Below, piece by piece: positions 1-8,029 of a stretch of DNA of 19,107 nucleotides. The position numbers and the translations under genes were made by a program. Below the pieces are notes generated by a model. That model did not search any database. It was given only the letters and a program-made list of their open reading frames with translations, and was not told the DNA's origin. Each line of letters opens with the position of its first letter. The stretch's first letter is position 1. Where the stretch lies: NCBI GenBank assembly GCA_025453715.1, contig JALOPT010000007.1, positions 1 through 19,107 of the forward strand. Reading direction: 5' to 3'. This DNA comes from Methanoregulaceae archaeon (GTDB lineage: Archaea > Halobacteriota > Methanomicrobia > Methanomicrobiales > Methanospirillaceae).

Positions 1-645
1 CGCCGGGACTCCGTTGTTACTCTCGCCCATGATGAAGTTGGCAAAGCCGGCAATCTCATCCACGACTGCCTCTTCAGTTATTTTCAGCACGTGCCCGAAC
101 AGATCGGTATCGCCCCTGAAGTCCCGGATTGCAGGAATCCCACTCCAGCCGATGGCATTTCCTGTCTGTCCACGCCGGAAAGCCCTTCCCACAGTATCCG
201 TGATGATGACATTGATCTCTTTGCTGCAAATGGTCTTTATCCGCTGCCTTACTTCTTCTGCAGCCTGCATTGAATCGGGAGGTAAAAGAATAATCATCCC
301 GTCGTCGATATTACTCTGGTCGACCCCGGCACGGACGCCGATATGCCCCCCTGCGACCTCCGAGAGGATGAATGGGTATTCAAGGAGGATATCAGTCGAC
401 GCATCAAGCACGCCCTGGAGAAAACGGGGGTCTTCACCGGTCATTTTCCCGATCCTGACTGCCCGTTCCGATGGTGTGATATCGTTGAGCCTGCGTGTAT
501 ATCCTTTTGATTTTGAATAGACGGATGAAGCAATGCAAAGAATATCGCCGTCCATGATGCGGGCCCTTTCTGCAATCATTCCGGGGAGGTCATCGCCGTT
601 TTGGATCAGGGGAAGTCCCGTTACCGGCTCTATTGTTATTGTCAT
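1..645 (-). CDS. cofE: Coenzyme F420-0:L-glutamate ligase (CofE), 3' end cut by window edge
   Basis: Reading the minus strand from 645 gives 215 open codons running off the left edge. The protein starts MTITIEPVTGLPLI. It carries the CofE-type segments GHIGVRAGVDQSNID (about residues 97-111) and ITDTVGRAFRRGQTGNAIGW (about 144-163), the family's metal- and nucleotide-binding blocks. CofE adds L-glutamate to F420-0 using GTP in the cytoplasm, finishing the deazaflavin carrier used in methanogenesis. The family is about 250 residues long, so roughly 35 are missing here. I chose ATG 645 because GTGAT lies four bases upstream as a short ribosome-binding match. An in-frame ATG at 651 adds only two residues and cannot be excluded. 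It points the same way as the membrane-protein gene upstream, but a 288-base gap and a likely terminator separate them. Confidence 0.88.
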   Translation of the reverse strand, partial: MTITIEPVTGLPLIQNGDDLPGMIAERARIMDGDILCIASSVYSKSKGYTRRLNDITPSERAVRIGKMTGEDPRFLQGVLDASTDILLEYPFILSEVAGGHIGVRAGVDQSNIDDGMIILLPPDSMQAAEEVRQRIKTICSKEINVIITDTVGRAFRRGQTGNAIGWSGIPAIRDFRGDTDLFGHVLKITEEAVVDEIAGFANFIMGESNNGVPA

Positions 646-724
646 GATCATCACTTTCTGCGCATACACAGAGATATGTCATTTGATTTTTTCCTCCCGG
701 AGATTATCATGGTGTTGTCATGAT

Positions 725-746
725 CAGGACAGGGTCAACTGTCCTG
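725..746. repeat. 8-bp perfect inverted repeat (hairpin) upstream of cofE
   Basis: CAGGACAG (725-732) and CTGTCCTG (739-746) are perfect complements around a six-base spacer. The repeat lies about 80 bases upstream of the cofE start in the gap after the membrane-protein gene. It could be an operator, a leader hairpin of the cofE transcript, or chance. I see no gene in 646-933. Confidence 0.4.
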
Positions 747-900
747 GCCGGGCAGGTCTGAACATTGAAATTCTTTCACGAGAACGTCCGCGGACAGGTG
801 GCACCGGTGGGGAAGCCTTACCTTTCAGGCCTGGCTGGGTGTAGAATGGAGGGTCGGTCGAAGGATGACTCATTTGATGCATGAATTTTCCGGGCCTGAT

Positions 901-927
901 AAAAAAATCACTCCCGGGATTCAGGAG
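901..927 (-). terminator. Likely oligo-T terminator after the membrane-protein gene
   Basis: On the minus strand, just past the TAA of the membrane-protein gene, a short GC-rich element (CTCC to GGAG, with CCCGGG between) is followed by seven Ts at 907-901. Archaeal termination typically occurs at oligo-T tracts. Confidence 0.45.
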
Positions 928-933
928 ACACCG

Positions 934-1560
934 TTATTTCTCTTTTAACGGTCTCAACAGGTAATACAGGCCTTTGCCTTCCGGGATAGAGAGAAAATAC
1001 AGCCATGAAACGGTAACAGCTGCTATTGATCCAATGGTGTGGCTGAAGTCGCAGGCGATCAGGTTGGAAAGCCCGTCATTGTAATAGGTATGGAAAAAAA
1101 CATCGGAGGATACCTCCCCGATTTTCCACAGTCCACCGAAAAATGCCATCAGCAGGAATATCGAAACCAGGATTGTTGACCGCTTAAACCTGATGCCATA
1201 GGCATCGAGGAAGATAAAGAACACGAAGATTATCAGCCCAACCGCCATTCCAGAGACAAAATGGGCTACCTGGTTGTAAAGAGGAAATGTAGGCGACCAG
1301 TACCATCGCATGACCCCGCCGGCAATATGGAGGAAGAGTGACATTGAAATGAGACTTTTCACCCCGAACGGCAGGACAATTTTTAACGCTTTTTCAAAAA
1401 CAAGGGGGACAAGGATGACTGCCATTGAGACAAGTACGGTATAAAAACGCCCCATGTCACCAATTTCTACAGCCCATACGGCAAGGCCGAGAAATAGCAA
1501 CTCGAATATGAAAACAACTAATAAATCTATCTTGTTCAGAAGAGACCGCGATACTTTCAT
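934..1560 (-). CDS. Six-helix integral membrane protein, possibly DUF2238/YjdF-like
   Basis: This is a 208-residue protein. About six hydrophobic segments are visible at roughly 13-31, 39-56, 70-88, 98-118, 128-147 and 177-193, with a charged C-terminal tail. Polar residues sit within or beside the helices: His78, His100, the GGLWKIGE stretch at 142-149, Asp162, and DFSHTIGS near 171-178. This spacing of acidic and His residues recalls the DUF2238 (YjdF) membrane family, whose function is unknown. That assignment is from memory and tentative. ATG 1560 has no ribosome-binding match. A TATA-like element at 1600-1610 suggests a short leader of about 18 bases. It ends in TAA followed by a likely T-tract terminator. 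Confidence 0.75.
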   Translation of the reverse strand: MKVSRSLLNKIDLLVVFIFELLFLGLAVWAVEIGDMGRFYTVLVSMAVILVPLVFEKALKIVLPFGVKSLISMSLFLHIAGGVMRWYWSPTFPLYNQVAHFVSGMAVGLIIFVFFIFLDAYGIRFKRSTILVSIFLLMAFFGGLWKIGEVSSDVFFHTYYNDGLSNLIACDFSHTIGSIAAVTVSWLYFLSIPEGKGLYYLLRPLKEK

Positions 1561-1599
1561 GAAACTTCATAATATTATTCATCGATATGGAAATATGTT

Positions 1600-1610
1600 C
1601 CTCATATACT
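1600..1610 (-). promoter_or_regulatory. TATA-like promoter element for the membrane-protein gene
   Basis: On the minus strand this reads AGTATATGAGG, with TATATG about 43-48 bases before the ATG at 1560. Archaeal start sites usually lie about 25 bases after the TATA box, which would leave a leader near 18 bases. An identical 11-mer occurs at 1763-1773. Confidence 0.4.
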
Positions 1611-1845
1611 CAGGCAGCACCATTGGTTCTTCTACTTTTGAATTACGAGAACATTGTATACCTTATTCCCTGAATGAACCGGTGGATACCGGATACGAAC
1701 ATTAATTATTAACAAAGATTCTAAAAAATCACTTTCAACTGATGTTATCGTAACAAGGTATCCCTCATATACTGCCATGAAACAGGATAAAATGGAGGCC
1801 ATAAATGACACCGATAATTCCTGTGTTGACGATACGTGAAAGATC

Positions 1846-2982
1846 TCACTGTTTTTCCGTTGCTTTCGTCAGCCGTTCCACATTACTCTTCGTGAAGAAT
1901 CCGTCAAAATCACCATACCGCTGGATATATTCGGTCACGATAAGGGTGTTTTGCGAAGGCTCAGAGAAGATCTGTTTAAGACCCTCTTTCTCTGAGCCAA
2001 TAAGGTCGAGCAGGAATGCCATACCATCTTTTTTCAGGGCCTCAACAGTCGCTTCGATATTTTCGGTCCGGAACGCCATATGATGGACACGGGTCCCATA
2101 ATTCTGGATGAACTTCTCGGTCGGGCCGGACTCGGCATCATTCGTGAAGGGGGTAATTCCTGAAGTGAAGACCATCGCAAAGTCATCAGTGTCACGACGC
2201 GCAACACTCGTAATCGAGTTGAGTGATTTGACATAGACTGCAAAATCGTAATGGTAGTTGGTGAGCGCAACAAATTCAAGGATTGCAGCATCACGATCCT
2301 GCGCACGGACCCTTGTTGCCGTATGATCGAGAACAGAGATATTTTGAAGGTGCCGGTATGTCGGTTTTTCAATATCCGGTGTAATGCTGGTCCCTGTCTT
2401 CGGGACGTATATCCGGCCCTTACCTTTCCACTCAATAAATCCGAGGGAGTTTCCGGTAAATCGTGATGGGGCTGTCTGGATGAAAGAATAGTCATCCGAT
2501 TCAATAGGTGCAGGTGTAAGGAATTTCACACCCTTTGACTTCTGGATGGCAACATAATCCTGCAGGTTCTTCGTGTCAAAGACAAACGTCTCTAACCGCG
2601 TGTTAGGCAGGGGCCCTGTCATTCGTGCTTTGTTGACCTCAATAAACGGGTTCATTGGTGAATCCCGTGAACGGACTATGACTGATGCAGACCCCGGTAT
2701 ACTCAGCACATAGCTCTGGCACTCCTGTTCGAAAAATGCCTCAATACAGGATAGACCAGTATATCTCAGGAGTTCGTACACAGAAGGCACCAGATGGTCA
2801 GGTTCTGTTGCGATAATAACCGCATCGAGGTTGCCAACCAATCCCTCAAGTCCCTCGTCCCTGCGGTTATCAATGGCTAACGATGCACGTTCCTCAAGAT
2901 CGCGCTCCTGATCAGACATAGCTCCAAGCCCGGTCTCGTGTTCGGTAATCATTGTTGTGCTCGCCCCCTCTTTAGAATACAT
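1846..2982 (-). CDS. 4-Hydroxyphenylpyruvate dioxygenase-like protein (two-domain VOC fold)
   Basis: The 378-residue protein resembles HPPD, an Fe(II) enzyme that uses O2 to turn 4-hydroxyphenylpyruvate into homogentisate. The C-terminal half shows the three expected iron ligands: His220 in SVLDHTATRV, His301 in TRVHHMAFRTENI, and Glu351 in IVTEYIQRYGDFDGFF. The N-terminal half (about 50-200) looks like a diverged VOC barrel, as in family members generally. The length fits full-length HPPD. No tyrosine-degradation genes lie nearby, so the substrate could differ, for example another 2-oxo acid. The start is uncertain: ATG 2982 is first, but residues 11 and 22 are also Met. A purine-rich stretch (AGAGGGGG) precedes the second. 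It ends in TGA. The gene is monocistronic on the minus strand, divergent from the flavodoxin-fold gene. Confidence 0.72.
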   Translation of the reverse strand: MYSKEGASTTMITEHETGLGAMSDQERDLEERASLAIDNRRDEGLEGLVGNLDAVIIATEPDHLVPSVYELLRYTGLSCIEAFFEQECQSYVLSIPGSASVIVRSRDSPMNPFIEVNKARMTGPLPNTRLETFVFDTKNLQDYVAIQKSKGVKFLTPAPIESDDYSFIQTAPSRFTGNSLGFIEWKGKGRIYVPKTGTSITPDIEKPTYRHLQNISVLDHTATRVRAQDRDAAILEFVALTNYHYDFAVYVKSLNSITSVARRDTDDFAMVFTSGITPFTNDAESGPTEKFIQNYGTRVHHMAFRTENIEATVEALKKDGMAFLLDLIGSEKEGLKQIFSEPSQNTLIVTEYIQRYGDFDGFFTKSNVERLTKATEKQ

Positions 2983-3294
2983 ACGGTATTGCGCTGATAA
3001 AAATAGTTATTTGAATCGTGTCCTGAAAAATAATGAAGTTCTCGCCGATATTTTTTAAGAAGGTTTGGAGATTCATATTCGTTCGATCTCCATTCCGGGT
3101 TTGTATAGGCCTCAATGGGTTGTATTAGTCCTTAGATCTTTTTAGTCGGAGCCAAGTGTGTAAGTCTCATTATTCTTACCTACATCCAGGCAAAATTTTC
3201 CCGTCTTTATTACTCCCCAAAATATCTTGTTCACCTTAAAAAATCGGATTACTGTATACAAAGCTATATGTGAGTTTTACACGTCTACTGTTTC
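2983..3294. other. Divergent intergenic region with promoters and a 7-bp inverted repeat
   Basis: This 312-base AT-rich spacer lies between two divergent genes. I see no coding region. TGGAGAT (3066-3072) and ATCTCCA (3086-3092) form a perfect inverted repeat with a 13-base spacer, a possible operator. AT-rich tracts near 2998-3015 could hold the promoter of the dioxygenase-like gene, and a TATA-like box at 3265-3270 serves the reductase gene. Confidence 0.45.
3265..3270 (+). promoter_or_regulatory. TATA box of the flavodoxin-fold gene (leaderless transcript)
   Basis: TATATG sits 25-30 bases before the ATG at 3295. That spacing places the transcription start at or beside the start codon. No ribosome-binding match precedes the ATG, which fits a leaderless mRNA. 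Confidence 0.55.
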
Positions 3295-3903
3295 ATGGGA
3301 AAACTGGTGATAGGTCTACTCGGGAGTCCTCTTTCGGATGGCAACACGGCAAAACTGCTTGACCGTGCACTGAAGGGTGCAGAGGATGCCGGTTGTACGG
3401 TGGAGAAAATTGAAGTTGTCAACCTTGATTTCGAGGCATGCAATGAGATGTTTTTCTGCAGGGACCATGACACCTGCATCATGGACGACGATATGCAGCA
3501 GCTCTACCCGAAGTTTAAAGAGATGGATTGCCTTATCATTGCGACCCCGGTCATGACAATGGGAATTCCCGGCAAACTCAAATCGATGATGGACCGGTTC
3601 CAGGTCTTTTTCATGGCCAAATATATACGAAAAGAGCCTTTCATCTCAAAGGAGCGTAGAAAGGGGCGTAAAGGGCTCTTTATCTGCATCTCGGGCATGA
3701 AGACCCCCGAAGTTTTCGTCGGGGTTAAACTGACTGCCAGGGCCTTTTTTGACATTATTGACTGCCAGTATACCGATGAGCTGTTGATCAATGATATGGA
3801 CACAATTCAGGACGTGGCGGCACACCCGGACCTGCTCGAGTCAGCGTACCAGAAAGGATATCTCCTCGGAAAATCGGTTTTTGAATACAAGTCCGATCAT
3901 TAA
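3295..3903 (+). CDS. Flavodoxin-fold NAD(P)H-dependent FMN reductase / iron-sulfur flavoprotein family
   Basis: This is a 202-residue protein. GLLGSPLSDGNTAKLL (7-22) is the FMN phosphate loop of the NADPH-dependent FMN reductase family, and ATPVMTMGIPGKLKSMMDR (83-101) is the second flavin-contacting loop. Cysteines at 49, 55 and 61 are spaced C-x5-C-x5-C. This differs from the compact four-Cys motif of true Isf proteins, so a 4Fe-4S cluster is not assured. Relatives pass electrons from NAD(P)H or ferredoxin to acceptors, including quinones and O2-derived species. It lies between the dioxygenase-like gene and katG, which fits a redox or oxygen-defence role, though this is inference from context. 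It ends in TAA, and T-rich sequence (3932-3942) follows. Confidence 0.8.
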   Translation: MGKLVIGLLGSPLSDGNTAKLLDRALKGAEDAGCTVEKIEVVNLDFEACNEMFFCRDHDTCIMDDDMQQLYPKFKEMDCLIIATPVMTMGIPGKLKSMMDRFQVFFMAKYIRKEPFISKERRKGRKGLFICISGMKTPEVFVGVKLTARAFFDIIDCQYTDELLINDMDTIQDVAAHPDLLESAYQKGYLLGKSVFEYKSDH

Positions 3904-4072
3904 AAACCCCGGCAATTTCCCGAAATACAGATTTTATTTTACTGACCGCGGGCAATTGTCCCGGTTCCAGACTCCGGCCCTCACCCCTAAGTAGATAAGT
4001 TGGTACTCCCATCTTCCTTTGTGAACGGGCGAAGGTAAAAAGCCCCTGGCGCACACCGGGACATCAATAGTA

Positions 4073-4114
4073 TCTGATTCCAGGGCTATCTTACAGCAGG
4101 GCAGCGGAATCAGA
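4073..4114. repeat. 9-bp perfect inverted repeat upstream of katG
   Basis: TCTGATTCC (4073-4081) and GGAATCAGA (4106-4114) are perfect complements separated by 24 bases. The right arm ends 45 bases before the katG ATG at 4160. It could be a leader hairpin or a split operator for an oxidative-stress regulator. The rest of 3904-4159 has no gene I can support. Confidence 0.5.
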
Positions 4115-4151
4115 CCTTCGTACCGTGGATAACATCACAGAGGGAGATGTG

Positions 4152-4156
4152 AGGAG
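4152..4156 (+). promoter_or_regulatory. Ribosome-binding site supporting the katG start at 4160
   Basis: AGGAG lies three bases before ATG 4160, within the purine-rich GTGAGGAGATT. No such match precedes the internal ATG at 4286. This favours 4160 as the natural start, upstream of the in-frame TAG. Confidence 0.55.
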
Positions 4157-4159
4157 ATT

Positions 4160-6361
4160 ATGACTGACGAGAGTAAGAGCCCGCTGACGGGCGGGATGCA
4201 CCGGCAGGTAGCTGGTGGAGGCACATAGAACCGCGAATGGTGGCCGAACCAGTTAAACCTGAAAATCCTTCACCAGCATTCAGCGATGTCAAATCCGATG
4301 GGCGGGGAGTTTGACTATGCTGAGGAATTCAAAAAACTGGACCTTGGAGCCGTGAAGAAGGACCTGCAGGTGCTGATGACAGAGTCAAAGGACTGGTGGC
4401 CGGCCGACTTCGGCCACTACGGCCCCCTGTTCATCCGCATGGCATGGCACAGTGCCGGGACGTACCGCACCGGGGATGGCCGGGGCGGTGCCGGTGCCGG
4501 CCAGCAGCGCTTCCCGCCACTCAACAGCTGGCCCGACAACGCGAACCTCGACAAGGCCCGCCGGCTTCTGTGGCCGATCAAGCAGAAGTATGGCAGGAAG
4601 ATTTCCTGGGCAGACCTCATGATCCTCGCTGGCAACGTCGCCCTGGAATCGATGGGATTCAGAACTTTCGGCTTTGCCGGCGGCCGTGCTGATGTATGGG
4701 AACCGGAAGAGGCCGTGTACTGGGGTTCTGAGAACAAGTGGCTGGACGACAACCGCTACTCCGGTAACAGGAACCTCGAAAACCCGCTTGCTGCCGTACA
4801 GATGGGACTGATTTACGTCAACCCTGAAGGCCCGAACGGCGTCCCGGACCCGGTTGCGGCGGCAAAGGATATCCGCGAGACATTCGCCCGCATGGCCATG
4901 AACGACGAAGAGACCGTTGCACTCATTGCCGGTGGGCACTCTTTTGGTAAAGCCCACGGTGCCGGTCCTGCGTCCCATGTAGGGCCTGAGCCCGAAGCTG
5001 CCCCCATCGAAGAACAGGGCCTCGGATGGAAGAACAGTTTCGGCACCGGCAAAGGTGGGGACACGATTACCAGCGGTCTTGAGGTCACCTGGACCAACAC
5101 ACCAACGAAGTGGAGCAACAACTTCTTCCGGATCCTGTTCGAAAACGAATGGGAGTTGACGAAGAGCCCGGCCGGCGCACACCAGTGGAAGCCGAAGGGA
5201 AATGCAGGTGCCGGTACGATACCTGATGCCCATGACAAAGCGAAGCGTCATGCGCCGTCCATGCTGACCACAGACCTTTCCCTGCGGTTCGATCCTGCTT
5301 ACGAAAAGATTTCACGGCGCTTCTTCGAACACCCGGACCAGTTTGCAGACGCATTCGCCCGGGCGTGGTTTAAACTGACGCACCGTGACATGGGTCCGCG
5401 TTCACGCTATCTTGGCCCGGAGGTTCCTGCTGAAGAGCTCATATGGCAGGACCCCATCCCTGCCGTCAATTACAAACTTGTTGATGCACAGGACATCGCC
5501 TCCCTCAAGACCAAAATCCTGGCTTCCGGCCTGTCTGTATCAGAGCTGGTCTCGACCGCCTGGGCTTCGGCGTCAACCTTCCGTGGCTCCGACAAGCGTG
5601 GCGGTGCGAACGGTGCCCGCATTCGCCTGGCGCCGCAGAAAGACTGGGAAGTCAACCAGCCGGCCCGGCTGGCAAAGGTCCTTGCGACGCTGGAGGGTAT
5701 CCGGAACGCCTTCAACAACACTGCCTCCAGGGGGAAGAAAGTCTCGCTGGCTGACCTGATTGTCCTGGCCGGATGTGCCGGTGTTGAACAGGCTGCAAAA
5801 AAGGCGGGTCATAATGTGACGGTCCCGTTCTCGCCGGGGCGAAATGACGCCTCGCAGGAGCAGACCGATGCCGCATCCTTTGCCGTGCTCGAGCCAAAGG
5901 CAGACGGCTTCCGCAACTATACCGGGGGAAAATTCGCCGCATCTGCCGAGGAGTTGCTGATTGACAAGGCACAGCTGCTGACCCTGACCGCACCCGAGAT
6001 GACGGTGCTCGTTGGCGGGATGCGTGTGCTGAATACCAACTTCGGGGGATCACAACACGGGGTCTTCACGAAGCGCCCGGAGGCGCTCACCAACGACTTC
6101 TTCACAAACCTGCTCGACATGGGCACGGAATGGAAGCCGGTATCGAACGACATCGACGTGTTCGAGGGGCGCGATCGGAAGAATGGCGAAGTCAGGTGGA
6201 CCGGAACCCGCGTCGATCTCATCTTCGGTTCGAATTCCCAATTACGGGCACTGGCCGAGGTCTACGCAAGCGCGGACGGACAGGAGAAGTTTGTCCGGGA
6301 CTTCATAGCAGCCTGGAATAAAGTGATGACCCTCGATCGTTTCGATCTCGCCAGATCATAA
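4160..6361 (+). CDS. katG: Catalase-peroxidase KatG, interrupted by in-frame TAG at codon 23
   Basis: KatG is a heme b enzyme that disproportionates H2O2 and oxidises peroxidase substrates. Counted from ATG 4160 and treating the TAG as one residue, it is 733 residues, normal for the family. Distal Arg93, Trp96 and His97 lie in RMAWHSAGTYR. Trp96, Tyr219 (in IYVNPEGPNG) and Met245 (in RMAMND) would form the Met-Tyr-Trp adduct. The proximal heme ligand is His260 in GGHSFGKAHGA. The C-terminal peroxidase-like domain is complete. In-frame sequence upstream of the ATG at 4286 encodes NREWWPNQLNLKILHQHS, a hallmark KatG N-terminus, so translation was originally meant to begin at 4160. The TAG at 4226-4228 falls between GGGT and NREWW. 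If translation starts at 4286 (691 residues), this conserved segment is lost. Base composition appears more GC-rich than its neighbours, consistent with acquisition from bacteria. The ahb heme genes follow 79 bases later. Confidence 0.93.
4226..4228 (+). other. In-frame TAG inside katG
   Basis: This is codon 23 of the frame that starts at ATG 4160. It is followed without any frame change by the conserved Asn-Arg-Glu-Trp-Trp-Pro segment. One base change from AAG (Lys), TCG (Ser) or CAG (Gln) would produce it, and bacterial KatG usually has a variable residue here. Confidence 0.85.
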
Positions 6362-6440
6362 GCATAAATGGTACACGGGTGGAGAACCTCACGAACGTAA
6401 ATAAGAAGCCCGGGCAGTATATGGCAAAAGGGCTGAGGCT

Positions 6441-7520
6441 GTGAAGAGTATATCTGGTGTGGCGCCGCGAATCATCTCGTGGAACATCACGCTCCGCTGC
6501 CCCCTGAAATGTGCCCACTGTTACGTGGACGCGGGCGACAGCGAGGCAGAAGGAGTGCTCTCCACGAAGGAAGCATTCGGCGTTATAGACCAGATCTGCG
6601 AGACAGGGAAACCAGTTCTGGTGCTGAGCGGAGGAGAACCTCTCATGAGGGAGGATATCTTCGATATCGCCCGTTACGGTTCTGACCAGGGACTCAGGAT
6701 GGTTATGGGTACGAGCGGGGTCCTGATCGATCAGAAGACCGCAGCACAGCTCCGTAAGGCGGGAATTAAAGCCGTAGCGATAAGCCTTGACTCCAAAGAC
6801 CCGTCAGTTCACGATTCGTTCCGTGGGGTGAATGGCGTCTGGGAAAAGGCCGTGCAGGCGATCAGCAATTGCCGGGACGAGGGAATTGGCATCCAGGTTA
6901 ACATGTCAGTCGTGCGTCCGGATATCAACGAGGTCAACGAGGTTGTTGAATTAGGGGCATCCCTTGGGGTCCGGGATTACCAGGTCTTCTTCCCGGTCCC
7001 GACCGGGAGGGCACGGGAAACGGAACCCGGAACACCGGATGAATACGAAACACTGATCCGGAAGATCTTAAAGAAATACCATAACAGCGGCATAAATATC
7101 CGCCCGACGTGTGCCCCACAGTTCCGCCGTATAGCAGAGGAACTTGGGATTAAGAACCCCTCATGGGGCAGGGGTTGCATCGCAGGCATCAGTTATTGCC
7201 GGATTTATGCGAATGGGGATGTAACCCCATGCCCGTATCTCCCGGTAAGTGCCGGTAATGTGAGGGCTATCCCGTTTCATGAGATCTGGAACAATTCCAA
7301 AATATTTGCAGCACTCCGTGACCCTGATCTTCTCACCGGAAAATGCGGGATATGCAGTTATAAGACCGTTTGTGGTGGTTGCAGGGCACGGGCTTACCGT
7401 GGAGCAGGCACATTTTCTCATCAATGGTGTGACGGGCTTGCTGCTCCCGGAGTGCTGAACGGGGACCTCTGCGCTGAAGATCCCTGTTGCCCGTATGAAC
7501 CGCAGGTGGTTGTACCTTGA
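6441..7520 (+). CDS. ahbD: Radical SAM heme synthase AhbD (Fe-coproporphyrin III decarboxylase)
   Basis: This 359-residue radical SAM protein has the cluster motif Cys20-x3-Cys24-x2-Cys27 and GGEP at 64-67. It has a C-terminal SPASM-type region with cysteines at 246, 253, 264, 302, 305, 311, 314, 344, 349 and 350, including the CGGCRARAY stretch. RPTCAPQFRR (221-230) is also typical of AhbD. AhbD oxidatively decarboxylates the two propionates of Fe-coproporphyrin III to give heme b. NirJ and other heme-related radical SAM enzymes are close relatives, but four ahb genes together favour AhbD. The start is GTG 6441 with GAGG just before it. GTG 6459 is an alternative, because a TATATG at 6418-6423 would place a start site close to 6441. 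Its TGA overlaps the next start. Confidence 0.82.
   Translation: MKSISGVAPRIISWNITLRCPLKCAHCYVDAGDSEAEGVLSTKEAFGVIDQICETGKPVLVLSGGEPLMREDIFDIARYGSDQGLRMVMGTSGVLIDQKTAAQLRKAGIKAVAISLDSKDPSVHDSFRGVNGVWEKAVQAISNCRDEGIGIQVNMSVVRPDINEVNEVVELGASLGVRDYQVFFPVPTGRARETEPGTPDEYETLIRKILKKYHNSGINIRPTCAPQFRRIAEELGIKNPSWGRGCIAGISYCRIYANGDVTPCPYLPVSAGNVRAIPFHEIWNNSKIFAALRDPDLLTGKCGICSYKTVCGGCRARAYRGAGTFSHQWCDGLAAPGVLNGDLCAEDPCCPYEPQVVVP
7504..7510 (+). promoter_or_regulatory. Ribosome-binding site supporting a TTG start for ahbA
   Basis: AGGTGGT lies six bases before TTG 7517. No in-frame ATG or GTG lies near the N-terminus, so this match is the main support for a TTG start. It is inside the 3' end of ahbD, indicating translational coupling. 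Confidence 0.55.
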
Positions 7521-8029
7521 AAGGTCATTCATGTCCTGACCCGGTTGATCTGCATATCCTTGATGCACTCCAGGACGATATCCCACTGGTCCCCCGTCCA
7601 TTCACAGCAATAGCAGAGCGACTGGGAATACCAGAGCGGGATTTTCTTGAGCGGTTGAAACGGCTCCATGAATTGGGTATTGTCCGGGGGATATCCCCGA
7701 CGATTGAATCCCGGCACATGGGACTTACTGCTGCCACACTGGTCGCCATCCATGTTCCAGATGAAAGGGTCCGCGAAATTGCAGACATTATCAACAGCTA
7801 TCCCGGGGTTTCACATAATTTCAGGCGGGACCATTACTACACTATCTGGTTTACGCTTTCCGGAAAAAACAGGGAGGATATACAGCATGTACTTGCAGAA
7901 ATTCTTCAGCGTACTGGTGTTCCGGATAAGGATGTGATGGATCTTCCCACGGTAAGAAAACTGAAAGTGGACGTACGTTTTTCTTTTTTTAACAAAACAG
8001 ACCAGGAGGATGTCAGTGGACCGGACTGA
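7517..8029 (+). CDS. ahbA: Siroheme decarboxylase subunit, Lrp/AsnC-like (AhbA)
   Basis: This 170-residue protein has an N-terminal winged-helix-like part (about 8-60) and an AsnC-type ligand domain. It contains the siroheme-decarboxylase blocks PLVPRPFTAIAERLGI (23-38), YPGVSHNFRRDHYYTIWFTL (95-114) and a DLPTVRKLKVDVRF tail (142-155). AhbA and AhbB form a heterodimer that decarboxylates siroheme to 12,18-didecarboxysiroheme. I call this one AhbA because its tail resembles the NirD/NirG type. The A/B labels could be swapped. Translation starts at TTG, whose TTGA overlaps the ahbD stop by four bases. It ends within the first codons of ahbB. The Lrp-like fold is shared with regulators, so automatic annotation may call it a transcription factor. 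Confidence 0.8.
   Translation: MKGHSCPDPVDLHILDALQDDIPLVPRPFTAIAERLGIPERDFLERLKRLHELGIVRGISPTIESRHMGLTAATLVAIHVPDERVREIADIINSYPGVSHNFRRDHYYTIWFTLSGKNREDIQHVLAEILQRTGVPDKDVMDLPTVRKLKVDVRFSFFNKTDQEDVSGPD
8004..8009 (+). promoter_or_regulatory. Strong ribosome-binding site that decides the ahbB start
   Basis: AGGAGG directly abuts ATG 8010, too close for that codon, but is six bases before the in-frame GTG 8016. The true start is therefore more likely GTG 8016. Confidence 0.6.

Noticed and set aside
14..520. 168-codon plus-strand frame at the left end
   Set aside because: The minus strand encodes CofE with clear motifs over the same bases.
4385..5251. 288-codon minus-strand frame inside katG
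   Set aside because: It is antisense to well-conserved KatG coding sequence in a GC-rich gene; the product resembles nothing and is rich in Arg, Val and Gly.
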